A stretch of DNA of 20,825 nucleotides from a virus. The stretch lies in IMG/VR virus record IMGVR_UViG_3300032291_001423, positions 1 through 20,825 of that record, one strand, 5' to 3'. Position 1 is the stretch's first letter. Each line of letters starts with the position of its first letter. Below are positions 6,245 to 12,056 of this stretch, piece after piece. A program made the translations under genes and the position numbers. The notes below the pieces were generated by a model. It ran no database searches. It was not told the origin of the DNA and saw nothing but the letters and a program-made list of their open reading frames with translations.

Positions 6245-6639
6245 GCCTCTTCACTCTTGGTGCGAACGACAGGGGCGGTGTTATGCTCGATCCCGTTTTT
6301 GTCGCAGAGCCGTTGCAGAAAACCGGCAATCCCCTCAAGGTGACGTATCCGCTGCCGCTCTTTACGATCCATAGTCAGGGGCAGTTCAAGACCTATCTCA
6401 ACCATGCGGCGCTCAATGCGGCGCAAAGATACGCCAACAAATCCTGCTTTGGACTTAGCGCGGATGGCCCAATCAACATCGTCACTGCTGTGATCATCAA
6501 ACAGGTTATGCGCGGCGACTTGCGCTTTAAGGTTATCGTACAAGTCAACGGCATTCTCGTGCCAATCAAGTAAGACTTTGGCGCTGGTCTCCTGTTGGAT
6601 TTCCTCGCGGTCAGGCATCGTGTCATGTTCTATGTTCAT
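6241..6639 (-). CDS. Unknown protein, 132 aa
   Basis: No family is recognised. The protein is predicted helical and charged, with two amphipathic segments (about residues 20-45 and 70-115) and no membrane or signal sequence. It is coupled to both neighbours (TAATG upstream, ATGA downstream) and sits between a VRR-NUC nuclease and a methyltransferase-like gene, so it probably belongs to the same replication or DNA-processing group. Confidence 0.75.
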   Translation of the reverse strand: MNIEHDTMPDREEIQQETSAKVLLDWHENAVDLYDNLKAQVAAHNLFDDHSSDDVDWAIRAKSKAGFVGVSLRRIERRMVEIGLELPLTMDRKERQRIRHLEGIAGFLQRLCDKNGIEHNTAPVVRTKSEEA

Positions 6640-6956
6640 TATGTGTTTTCCCTTGCGGCTCTTAGTGATAGTTCCTGAACCAGTGCGCGCACCATGTCCC
6701 AGTTCTCTTCATTAGCCACGACCGCCACACCATTAGCGCGGCGTATTGCTTCGATCTCGTTGGCTTGCAGGGCAGTCAGCTTGTTCGTCCCTGCCTTGCA
6801 CTCGATGGCCAGGAAATACCCGGCCACACAGGCCACGATGTCAGGCACACCGCTGCGGCCAAAGCCATGCGTAGCTGGGAAGAAGTAGTACACCCCTTCA
6901 GCCTTCAAGATCGACACGACCTTGTCCTTAACGATTTTCTCAGGCGTCTTTGCCAT
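6639..6956 (-). CDS. VRR-NUC domain nuclease, 105 aa
   Basis: The whole protein is one VRR-NUC domain of the PD-(D/E)XK nuclease superfamily. GVPD (residues 36-39, metal ligand D39) and IECK (51-54, E52 and K54) form the active site, and TALQ with a following helix (61-72) completes the fold. This length is normal for phage VRR-NUC proteins. In eukaryotes the same domain is found in FAN1. In phages it usually lies among replication and recombination genes, as here, and is thought to process branched or flapped DNA; the substrate here is unknown. The start at 6956 overlaps the upstream gene by 17 bp. Confidence 0.92.
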   Translation of the reverse strand: MAKTPEKIVKDKVVSILKAEGVYYFFPATHGFGRSGVPDIVACVAGYFLAIECKAGTNKLTALQANEIEAIRRANGVAVVANEENWDMVRALVQELSLRAARENT

Positions 6957-7317
6957 CAGACGCTCCCTTCTGGGCTGTGCGGGACGCCCTTATTTCCGCT
7001 TGGCGTTCCTTAATGTAGGCTAGATACCCTTCTATGTTCTCATGGTCACTGCTGTACGCATCTGCTACGGCCCCGTCTGGGGACAGAACAACATAGTCGC
7101 TGTCCGATGAACCCTCTATGGTGATTGCATCCGTAATTGAATATATCTCGCGATTGTCGCGTTGGTATGTCTGTACCCGCCACCCAATGATCGAACTCAT
7201 CCATAAGTCCTCTACCTTCTCCGGCACATCATCTTCGTCGAAAGGGTCAACGTACACCGCCTTATATCCTACCGCTGCGGGCACGACTGTGACGTTGATA
7301 AGTTCTGGGTATTTCAT
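6940..7317 (-). CDS. Unknown acidic protein, first gene after a promoter, 125 aa
   Basis: No domain is recognised. It is soluble and acidic (PFDEDDVPEKVEDLW, residues 25-39), with alternating hydrophobic stretches suggesting an alpha/beta fold. The start ATG at 7317 carries the leader AAGGAGCAAACAAA. A predicted promoter lies 25-53 bp upstream, making this the first gene of the replication operon. Confidence 0.75.
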   Translation of the reverse strand: MKYPELINVTVVPAAVGYKAVYVDPFDEDDVPEKVEDLWMSSIIGWRVQTYQRDNREIYSITDAITIEGSSDSDYVVLSPDGAVADAYSSDHENIEGYLAYIKERQAEIRASRTAQKGASDGKDA

Positions 7318-7341
7318 TTTGTTTGCTCCTTCGTATGAGTG

Positions 7342-7370
7342 CTTATCCCTCTATCCGTAGACAGTGTCAA
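7342..7370 (-). promoter_or_regulatory. Predicted sigma-70 promoter of the replication operon
   Basis: On the - strand TTGACA (7370-7365) is followed after 17 bp by GATAAG (7347-7342). The -35 is perfect and the -10 matches four of six consensus bases. It directly precedes the 125-aa gene, and upstream lies an AT-rich stretch with four phased GATC sites. Confidence 0.55.
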
Positions 7371-7380
7371 TCATTCTTTT

Positions 7381-7418
7381 GTGATCAATTTTGATCAATC
7401 GTGATCTTTTTTGATCTT
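7381..7418. promoter_or_regulatory. Four GATC sites at exact 10-bp spacing upstream of the promoter
   Basis: GATC begins at 7383, 7393, 7403 and 7413, each within A/T-rich flanks; two copies are TGATCA palindromes. The array lies 13-46 bp upstream of the -35 at 7370-7365 and overlaps the last codons of the ribbon-helix-helix gene. One-turn spacing puts all copies on the same face of the helix. It may be a tandem operator for that protein, an UP-element-like site, or a Dam-methylation switch; none of these is demonstrated. Confidence 0.5.
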
Positions 7419-7556
7419 AGCTTCCACGTGGGCATCCAATACCTCCCGCATATATGTGCGCGGGTTCTCGAACTGTTGGAAGTAAGCCAGGGTTTCTACT
7501 GGGATACGCATTGTGATGTGTGCCATAGCGGTGCTTGGCTTGGTGGTTTCAGTCAT
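7395..7556 (-). CDS. Ribbon-helix-helix (CopG/Arc-like) protein, 53 aa
   Basis: Residues 12-19 (AHITMRIP) form the DNA-contacting beta strand, VETLAYFQQF (20-29) the first helix, and RTYMREVLDAHVEAK (33-47) the second helix of a ribbon-helix-helix fold. Such proteins are dimeric repressors that often bind tandem short operators and regulate their own operon. The start at 7556 overlaps the previous TGA (ATGA) and has AGAGGATAAAAA upstream. Its stop lies within the phased GATC array just before the replication-operon promoter, which makes that array a natural candidate target. It is too short for many gene finders. Confidence 0.75.
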   Translation of the reverse strand: MTETTKPSTAMAHITMRIPVETLAYFQQFENPRTYMREVLDAHVEAKIKKDHD

Positions 7557-7705
7557 TTTTTATCCTCTTCTTTACGGGTGATATCTTCTAGGCGCTCGCC
7601 TAGCGCGATGGCTAGTTCTGTGCTGGGGTTGTACTTGGCTTCCTCGATCAGATCGTCATCACTTGCCAAGCGGTAGTAGCTGCGGTCTTTACCTCCGATG
7701 ATCAT
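7553..7705 (-). CDS. Small unknown protein, 50 aa
   Basis: The protein begins MIIGGKDRSYYRLASDDDL and is helical and acidic-basic mixed, ending TRKEEDKK. Short proteins with 'YYRLASD-(D/E)-(D/E)-L' occur in phages as unknowns. The start is set at 7705 because it overlaps the previous stop (ATGA); a longer version from 7747 would only read the neighbour out of frame. Confidence 0.7.
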   Translation of the reverse strand: MIIGGKDRSYYRLASDDDLIEEAKYNPSTELAIALGERLEDITRKEEDKK

Positions 7706-7893
7706 GCTGCTTTCCTTTCCATATTGATGGTGTTGCGTAAGTGCCACTCGTTGAACAGGGATATCCCACGGCGCTTGCCATATGCGACTGCGGCCTTGCT
7801 TAACTGCGGTTCGAGTATCTTTAGTTCTTTGCGTAGCTTGTCCACCTTTGCCAGTAGGCGGATGGTTTCTCTGTCTGCTTGTTTATCGATCAT
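7702..7893 (-). CDS. Small basic helical protein, 63 aa
   Basis: No family is recognised. Residues 7-36 look like one long amphipathic helix (ETIRLLAKVDKLRKELKILE), possibly a coiled coil. The tail is basic. The start at 7893 has the shared leader GAGGAGCAAACA; the stop overlaps the next ATG. Confidence 0.7.
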   Translation of the reverse strand: MIDKQADRETIRLLAKVDKLRKELKILEPQLSKAAVAYGKRRGISLFNEWHLRNTINMERKAA

Positions 7894-7903
7894 TGTTTGC
7901 TCC

Positions 7904-8068
7904 TCAATTCAATGGTGGCTTGTCGTACATCACGCCTTTTATCTTGATCCCTTTTTCTTCTAGCGTGTGCATGATGTTTGTTATGAACCATGCCTGTTCG
8001 GTTAGTATCGCGACGATACCCTGCATTGCTTCGGTCAGGCTCTCGATGGTTTCTCCCTCATCAGGCAT
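7904..8068 (-). CDS. Small unknown protein, 54 aa
   Basis: The protein begins MPDEGETIESLTEAMQGIVA and has a central hydrophobic helix (MQGIVAILTEQAWFITNIM), which is probably amphipathic rather than a membrane span. It overlaps the upstream gene by 8 bp and lies 10 bp from the downstream start. The reading frame and overlap support it; the function is unknown. Confidence 0.6.
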   Translation of the reverse strand: MPDEGETIESLTEAMQGIVAILTEQAWFITNIMHTLEEKGIKIKGVMYDKPPLN

Positions 8069-8288
8069 TCTCTAGTTCCCATTCATCGACGGCCTCTAGT
8101 AGTTCTCTGCGGTTGGCTGCGTGTACGCACAGGTTATTGCTCACCCACTCGCCATCCTCTGTCCATGCTTCATAGTCGCGGTGGATAGCTACCCAGTCAA
8201 ATGCACGGATCGGTGTCGGCGAGGGGTTATGTCGTATGTCCCACTTTTTATATGTTTCTTTCCATTCCTTGTATGTTTCTTGTGTCAT
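8061..8288 (-). CDS. Small unknown Trp-rich protein, 75 aa
   Basis: The protein is rich in Trp, Tyr and charged residues (WKETYKKWDIRH near the start; DGEWVSNN in the middle) and ends with an acidic helix. No domain is recognised. The ATG at 8288 follows the previous stop after 3 bp, with AAGGATGAGCA upstream. Confidence 0.7.
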   Translation of the reverse strand: MTQETYKEWKETYKKWDIRHNPSPTPIRAFDWVAIHRDYEAWTEDGEWVSNNLCVHAANRRELLEAVDEWELENA

Positions 8289-8291
8289 TGC

Positions 8292-8561
8292 TCATCCTTC
8301 ATAGTCACGCGCTGAGTCGCGTAAGTAGTCGCCATAGTCTGCCTGTGCATCGATCATGTCTTCCGATACCCGTCCAAGCGCCTCATCATACAGTTCGCGA
8401 TCCTCGGCCTCTGTGGTTTCCAGTTCAGCCCCGTTATGTCGCACCGACTCAAGCATCACCTCATCATCATCGACAAAGTAGGCCACCTCAACCTCCAGGA
8501 ATTTCCCGTCCCGCTCAAGGTCGTAGTCAAAATAGAATGTATGGTGTCTGTTGAATCTCAT
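8292..8561 (-). CDS. Small acidic protein, 89 aa
   Basis: The protein is strongly acidic, with roughly a third Asp/Glu. The first half appears to be beta strands (HHTFYFDYDLE, LEVEVAYFVDDDEVML) and the second half helical. Highly acidic small phage proteins sometimes mimic DNA, but nothing here proves that. The ATG at 8561 has GGAGAGAGACA upstream. Confidence 0.7.
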   Translation of the reverse strand: MRFNRHHTFYFDYDLERDGKFLEVEVAYFVDDDEVMLESVRHNGAELETTEAEDRELYDEALGRVSEDMIDAQADYGDYLRDSARDYEG

Positions 8562-8572
8562 TGTCTCTCTCC

Positions 8573-9061
8573 TTATGCAAAGTAGATTGCTTTGGCCTCA
8601 TCGACGGGTAGGTCGGCAAGGTATGTGTAGTGTGGGTTCTGCGCCTTCATTACATCCAGCATCATCCACAGCGTCTTGGGTTTCTTGAAGCCTAGTTGCC
8701 ATACGCCTTGCGTGTCGGGCTTGGTGAACAGCACTTTGCTTTTCATTGCGCGGTTAAAGTCCTTATCGCGCAGCCATTGATTGACTAGGTCACCGCACAC
8801 CATCTCTAGGTTTTTCTTAAGGGTGTAGCCCTCATACTCGTATGGTTCGTACGTTTCCTTGATGCGCTTGTTTAGTTCTGCGAGGTCATCATAGCTTTTG
8901 TTTTCGCTGTGGAAGTCATCACCACCCCCTTGTCCTTGGTTAGACACAGTCCCCCACTTAACGCCATCGACGTACAGGGTTGCCTGATAGCAGTGGGTCT
9001 CTTCCGATGCCCATGCGGTGTGCTTGATGTTCTTCAATTCGATTACTGGTTTAATTGTCAT
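8573..9061 (-). CDS. Unknown protein, 162 aa
   Basis: The protein begins MTIKPVIELKNIKHTAWASE and has an N-terminal beta-rich part with a Gly-rich turn (NQGQGGGDDFH, residues 41-51), then helices. It resembles unknown phage proteins with the pattern 'ETxCYxATLYVDG'. The start is set at ATG 9061, which has AAGGAGCAAACGAC upstream; the longer ORF from 9358 has an Arg-rich N-terminus that is the shadow of other genes. The gap before it contains two GTGNCAC motifs. Confidence 0.8.
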   Translation of the reverse strand: MTIKPVIELKNIKHTAWASEETHCYQATLYVDGVKWGTVSNQGQGGGDDFHSENKSYDDLAELNKRIKETYEPYEYEGYTLKKNLEMVCGDLVNQWLRDKDFNRAMKSKVLFTKPDTQGVWQLGFKKPKTLWMMLDVMKAQNPHYTYLADLPVDEAKAIYFA

Positions 9062-9075
9062 GTCGTTTGCTCCTT

Positions 9076-9094
9076 GTGTCACGTTGTGTGGCAC
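9076..9094. promoter_or_regulatory. Pair of GTGNCAC motifs in an intergenic gap
   Basis: GTGTCAC lies at 9076-9082 and GTGGCAC at 9088-9094, between the stop at 9111 and the start at 9061. A TTGACA on the - strand (9114-9109) lies just upstream, but no acceptable -10 is present at 16-18 bp (GCCACA or CCACAC). This is therefore either a weak promoter or an operator without its own promoter. The same motif is in the spacers of three better promoters in this window. Confidence 0.4.
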
Positions 9095-9110
9095 GGGTTG
9101 GTTTGTGTTG

Positions 9111-9302
9111 TCAATGGGTTTTTTCTGCTTCGAGCATCTCTTCTTCGATCCACGCCATCGCGGTCGTGATGTCATCCCAGATGTGGTCATACTCTTCGCT
9201 CTCAGGTATGCAGTTTTCTCTGTACCCATGCAGCGCATCCCAGATCGTCTCCAACCACGATCCCTTGTCGGCCCGTGTGAGCGGCATTGTCTTAGCAAAC
9301 AT
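9111..9302 (-). CDS. Small acidic protein, 63 aa
   Basis: The protein begins MFAKTMPLTRADKGSWLETI and is helical and acidic (ITTAMAWIEEEMLEAEK near the end). No family is recognised. The ATG at 9302 overlaps the upstream gene by 11 bp and has GGGAGCGAAGAC upstream; a second ATG five codons further in is possible. Confidence 0.7.
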   Translation of the reverse strand: MFAKTMPLTRADKGSWLETIWDALHGYRENCIPESEEYDHIWDDITTAMAWIEEEMLEAEKTH

Positions 9303-9486
9303 CGTCTTCGCTCCCGTCTATCTGTGCCTTGGCTTCTTCCATCCAGCAGTCGCGCCATCCTGCACGATACAGGGCTGCCATCGCGGCCAGCACGGATACA
9401 TTTATATCTGGTATTCCCTGGAGTTTCTTCATGTGCTTGGCTTCTTCTGCCAGCATCAGTTCTTGGCTTTTGTCATAATCAAGCAT
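9292..9486 (-). CDS. Small unknown protein, 64 aa
   Basis: The protein begins MLDYDKSQELMLAEEAKHMK and is predicted helical, with one hydrophobic stretch (VSVLAAMAALYRAGW) of the kind common in phage proteins. The start is ATG 9486, overlapping the previous TGA as TGATG; an in-frame GTG one codon earlier is less likely. Confidence 0.7.
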   Translation of the reverse strand: MLDYDKSQELMLAEEAKHMKKLQGIPDINVSVLAAMAALYRAGWRDCWMEEAKAQIDGSEDDVC

Positions 9487-9725
9487 CACTTTTCCCCTCT
9501 CATTGCTACTGCGTACTCAAAATCTTCGTCGGCCTGTACTGCGTCCCAGCGCAGGATGAATGCATTAAGCCACATTGCGTTAGCCTTCAGTTTGTTTATG
9601 CGTTTGAGCACATCCAGCAGCACTTCATCAGCCGATTCGAACGCTAGGTCGTTTGCCTTGCAGTATGCGTTGAGCAGGTCGCTCAGTTGGTCGGTGGTCT
9701 TTGCTTCTATGATATCTGCGGTCAT
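9486..9725 (-). CDS. Small unknown protein with DEDFEYAV tail, 79 aa
   Basis: The protein is predicted helical throughout (DQLSDLLNAYCKANDLAF, then a DEVLLDVLKRINKLKANAMW stretch). Its last residues DEDFEYAVAMRGEK closely resemble the tail DDFEYAVMTGRGK of the 91-aa protein two genes upstream, which suggests a shared interaction segment or a duplication. The ATG at 9725 overlaps the 34-aa ORF (ATGA) and follows GGGTAACAAACC. Confidence 0.75.
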   Translation of the reverse strand: MTADIIEAKTTDQLSDLLNAYCKANDLAFESADEVLLDVLKRINKLKANAMWLNAFILRWDAVQADEDFEYAVAMRGEK

Positions 9726-9826
9726 GGTTTGTTACCCTTCAATGTCGCGTGGATCGCCCAGATGGCGAAGATTAATGTAGATACAAAAAATACCTCTACT
9801 AATGCGTGTAAGATAGTTCCCGTCAT
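9722..9826 (-). CDS. Single-span membrane microprotein, 34 aa
   Basis: The sequence runs from MTGTILHALVEVFFVSTLIF through AIWAIHATLKGNKP. Residues 5-27 form one hydrophobic helix, followed by a short basic tail. It has ATGA overlaps with both neighbours, which supports translation. A membrane location is predicted; the function is unknown. Confidence 0.65.
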   Translation of the reverse strand: MTGTILHALVEVFFVSTLIFAIWAIHATLKGNKP

Positions 9827-10098
9827 TTCCCTCTCCCCGTCATTACTGCGTACTCAAAGTCATCTTCTGCCCACCCCGCTGCTTCGATGGAGCATTGGCC
9901 TTCATCGACTGCGATGCCTAGCTTTGCTGCTTGTCCCCATGTCAGGTCGGTTTCATCGTTCAGTTCCATCACCACCCAAGGCTTGACTGTGTCCCCGTTG
10001 GGCAGGGTGAATTCTCTGCTTCCGATATCTCCGAATGACGGCCACTTTGTCCCTTCGGGCAGTGTTATCATTGCCTCTAGTGTTACCTTCACCATCAT
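9823..10098 (-). CDS. Small unknown protein with DDFEYAV tail, 91 aa
   Basis: The N-terminal half looks beta-rich (VKVTLEAMITLPEGTKW, then REFTLPNGDTVKPWVVMEL). The C-terminal tail DDFEYAVMTGRGK is shared with the 79-aa protein downstream. Two adjacent ATG codons (10098 and 10095) are possible starts; both overlap the upstream stop. Confidence 0.7.
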   Translation of the reverse strand: MMVKVTLEAMITLPEGTKWPSFGDIGSREFTLPNGDTVKPWVVMELNDETDLTWGQAAKLGIAVDEGQCSIEAAGWAEDDFEYAVMTGRGK

Positions 10099-10331
10099 GC
10101 TGCCTCTCCCTTAGTGTATGTGATTAGCATCGGGCCTTCTTTCCAACGGGTATCCACTACCCGCCACGCTCGCGTGTCGCTCTCGCTCAGTGCTCGCGCT
10201 GCTTCCATTGCATGGATGCCGTATTCAAACTTAGCGGTCAGCTTCCAGCGGTGCGTCAGTTCGTCGCGAACTTCCAGGAATATTTCCATGTCGGTTTCTG
10301 GTTTGATGAATGTTATGGTGTTGTCGGTCAT
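10095..10331 (-). CDS. Small unknown protein, 78 aa
   Basis: The protein begins MTDNTITFIKPETDMEIFLE, with a beta-alpha-beta pattern (ALSESDTRAWRVVDTRW, then MLITYT). The first five residues and 14 bases match the start of the next gene upstream. The start at 10331 overlaps the previous stop (TAATG), with GGGGGTAAGCTA upstream. The function is unknown. Confidence 0.75.
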   Translation of the reverse strand: MTDNTITFIKPETDMEIFLEVRDELTHRWKLTAKFEYGIHAMEAARALSESDTRAWRVVDTRWKEGPMLITYTKGEAA

Positions 10332-10732
10332 TAGCTTACCCCCACTTCACGGCGCACATATAGGATTTGGTCGCTATACTCGCCTTGGTCTATCTCTATG
10401 TCGGCAGTGTCCTGACCTAGCCGCACCATCTCCCATGCGAACGGCGCATCAGGTGCAAAGCCGTCGAACGTGTCATCAAAATTGCGGAGCGCCGCTATAA
10501 CATCCTGCACATGGGGCTTGCCCTCACGCCATTCGACGCGCTCGTACTGGACAATGATGCGGCCATCGTTCTGCCGCTCTATCTGCGCTTCCCATTCAGT
10601 CGCGGCTATATAGTGCGGGTAGTTCTGGTCAAACCACAGGTTCAATGTCTCATTGCTGTTTGCGTCACTTGCTGCACCACGCACATAAAAGGCTATGGTG
10701 ACGTTCGATGTATACCCCGTGTTGTCGGTCAT
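10331..10732 (-). CDS. Unknown protein, 133 aa
   Basis: The protein begins MTDNTGYTSNVTIAFYVRGA and is predicted mixed alpha/beta, with an acidic C-terminal half (LGQDTADIEIDQGEYSDQIL). No family is recognised. The ATG at 10732 has the shared-type leader AAGGGAGCAGACCA. Confidence 0.75.
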   Translation of the reverse strand: MTDNTGYTSNVTIAFYVRGAASDANSNETLNLWFDQNYPHYIAATEWEAQIERQNDGRIIVQYERVEWREGKPHVQDVIAALRNFDDTFDGFAPDAPFAWEMVRLGQDTADIEIDQGEYSDQILYVRREVGVS

Positions 10733-10941
10733 TGGTCTGCTCCCTTCATTGGTTCGATCGAATAGATCGCGCCTTGCTCTGTGATAAAGTCGGCTGCGGC
10801 GTAGTCTACGTCAGTGTCCTGTTCGAAATAGTATATCTGAAAGCGGCTATGCACTGCATCGGTCGCGGCCTTATACGTTGGGTAAGTGTCAACCACCTCG
10901 CGGCGCAACATGGTTGGATATGTGATAAGCTGGTAAATCAT
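10729..10941 (-). CDS. Small unknown protein, 70 aa
   Basis: The protein begins MIYQLITYPTMLRREVVDTY and has a compact alpha/beta layout (TYPTYKAATDAVHSRFQIYY, then IYSIEP). The start is set at ATG 10941 because AAGGAGCAAACTAAA, the shared leader, directly precedes it; the longer ORF from 11052 lacks such a signal. It has an ATGA overlap with the next gene. Confidence 0.75.
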   Translation of the reverse strand: MIYQLITYPTMLRREVVDTYPTYKAATDAVHSRFQIYYFEQDTDVDYAAADFITEQGAIYSIEPMKGADQ

Positions 10942-10978
10942 TTTAGTTTGCTCCTTCTTTGATGGGTTAAGTATGAAA

Positions 10979-11272
10979 TCAAATACCCAGCCAGCTAAGG
11001 TGGCTAAAGTCATCTCTGTCAGGTTTTGCGGCTCCATCCCGAATGTCATCAATGAACGCTGCTTGCTTAGGAAATCGCTCCCGAAATAGTTGGTCTAGCT
11101 TTTCCTCCACCTCTTCCTTGTTGGCACAATAGTTATCATCATCCCAACCAGTGCCGCCCAACCAGTACCCCCAATAGTTGCCCTCCAACGGCACATCATA
11201 TCGGTCAACCTCAATCGTAACGCCCAGATTAGCTGCACGTTCGCGTAGTTCTTTGAGTGTCTTTACCTTCAT
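10979..11272 (-). CDS. Unknown protein, 97 aa
   Basis: The protein begins MKVKTLKELRERAANLGVTI. A middle segment rich in Gly, Trp and Tyr (YWGYWLGGTGWDDDNYC, residues 33-49) is followed by an acidic-basic helix. Proteins with this 'GYWL-GTGWDD' pattern are seen in phages as unknowns. The start at 11272 has AAGGAGCAAACGAC and overlaps the previous stop. Confidence 0.75.
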   Translation of the reverse strand: MKVKTLKELRERAANLGVTIEVDRYDVPLEGNYWGYWLGGTGWDDDNYCANKEEVEEKLDQLFRERFPKQAAFIDDIRDGAAKPDRDDFSHLSWLGI

Positions 11273-11430
11273 GTCGTTTGCTCCTTTGCTTGTGCTCTTT
11301 TAATCTTGTCGATGGCATCCATCGCTGCATCCTCTGATAGGTAGCGGCCTTCGACTGGTGTCGTGTCCGTGTGGATGGTGAACGTGCCGTCAGCTTCTGC
11401 CTCGATGGTAAATCCGCGATAGATGGTCAT
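11269..11430 (-). CDS. Small unknown protein, first gene after a strong promoter, 53 aa
   Basis: The protein begins MTIYRGFTIEAEADGTFTIH. It has two beta strands with a turn and then a helix (LSEDAAMDAIDKIKRA), a common small phage fold with no assigned role. The ATG at 11430 has AAGGGAGCAAACGAC and is about 30 bp downstream of the best promoter in the window; the stop overlaps the next ATG. Confidence 0.75.
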   Translation of the reverse strand: MTIYRGFTIEAEADGTFTIHTDTTPVEGRYLSEDAAMDAIDKIKRAQAKEQTT

Positions 11431-11460
11431 GTCGTTTGCTCCCTTGCTCTTGATGTCCCC

Positions 11461-11488
11461 ATTATACCTAGCGTGACACGGATGTCAA
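11461..11488 (-). promoter_or_regulatory. Strong predicted sigma-70 promoter with GTGACAC in the spacer
   Basis: On the - strand a perfect TTGACA (11488-11483) and a perfect TATAAT (11466-11461) are separated by 16 bp. The spacer holds GTGACAC (+ strand 11473-11479, within the palindrome CGTGACACG). The 11-bp sequence containing the -35 is repeated in inverted orientation at 11512-11522. Confidence 0.8.
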
Positions 11489-11522
11489 TAAATTTTTTAC
11501 AATGTATGATTATTTATTGACA
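11483..11522. repeat. Perfect 11-bp inverted repeat over the -35 element
   Basis: TGTCAATAAAT (11483-11493) and ATTTATTGACA (11512-11522) are exact inverted copies separated by 18 bp of AT-rich sequence. One arm contains the -35 of the promoter. The centre-to-centre distance of 29 bp is close to three helical turns, compatible with a repressor site, but nothing identifies the binder. Confidence 0.6.
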
Positions 11523-11548
11523 CCCGGCTTTCCCTGGTTAGCGGCCGC

Positions 11549-11713
11549 TTAGGTAAACCGCTCAATCTTGTTGCGTTGCTCGACCAGAAAGTCTGTCACT
11601 GTGTCGAACTCTTGGAAATCCATCAGCACGATGTCATGCACCTGTCCGCTGTCGATTAGGTCGCACAGGTCGAAATAGATTTCCTGTAGCGTTGTTTTGT
11701 CTTTGTCTGTCAT
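11549..11713 (-). CDS. Small acidic protein, 54 aa
   Basis: The protein begins MTDKDKTTLQEIYFDLCDLI and is acidic and helical, with a hydrophobic patch HDIVLMDFQEFDTV in the middle. No family is recognised. The start is set at ATG 11713, which overlaps the previous stop (ATGA) and has AAGGGACAGAGCA upstream; the longer ORF from 11800 is a frame shadow at its N-terminus. This is the last gene of its run before the promoter at 11461-11488. Confidence 0.7.
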   Translation of the reverse strand: MTDKDKTTLQEIYFDLCDLIDSGQVHDIVLMDFQEFDTVTDFLVEQRNKIERFT

Positions 11714-11856
11714 TGCTCTGTCCCTTTCAATATATCTGCACATTGCAGGATGCGTACTAGTTCCCGTGCCCATTGTGCTGCGTCTATATCCTTGCCGCAT
11801 TGTTTGTATGCAATGGCCTTTGCCATCGCTCGGCTTGCTTCGCTTCTATCGATCAT
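11710..11856 (-). CDS. Small unknown protein, 48 aa
   Basis: The protein begins MIDRSEASRAMAKAIAYKQC and is predicted to be all helix (DAAQWARELVRILQCADIL). It overlaps both neighbours as ATGA. The function is unknown. Confidence 0.65.
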   Translation of the reverse strand: MIDRSEASRAMAKAIAYKQCGKDIDAAQWARELVRILQCADILKGTEQ

Positions 11857-12056
11857 GGTGTTTGTCCCTTCATCTGTGCCTGTAGCGACAGGATTAATGT
11901 TTCGTACTCTTGCGATATGTCGTAATAGTTTGTTGCTTGGCTTTCGTGGCCTTTGCGGTCGGCATGGTGTGCCTTTTCGAAATAGTCTCCCCTTAGGTCA
12001 TCCAAAGCGGCAATGATTGTGTGCATCTGCACTTCTGTTAGGTTTATGTTATGCAT
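11853..12056 (-). CDS. Small helical protein, 67 aa
   Basis: The protein begins MHNINLTEVQMHTIIAALDD and consists of two predicted helices with His-rich positions (YFEKAHHADRKGHESQA). Similar short phage proteins are unassigned. It overlaps the upstream gene by 8 bp and the downstream gene by ATGA. Confidence 0.7.
   Translation of the reverse strand: MHNINLTEVQMHTIIAALDDLRGDYFEKAHHADRKGHESQATNYYDISQEYETLILSLQAQMKGQTP

Noticed and set aside
9087-9114. Promoter from TTGACA at 9114-9109
   Set aside because: The -35 is perfect, but the positions 16-18 bp downstream read GCCACA or CCACAC, so no acceptable -10 exists; only the operator-like motifs are reported.
9062-9358. Arg-rich N-terminal extension of the 162-aa protein
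   Set aside because: It overlaps the 63-aa and 64-aa genes in another frame, has a shadow-like composition and ignores the strong ribosome site before ATG 9061.
11540-11549. AGCGGCCGCT palindrome as an operator
   Set aside because: It is a short GC palindrome at the end of a gene with no partner or spacing relation to the promoter; this length can occur by chance.
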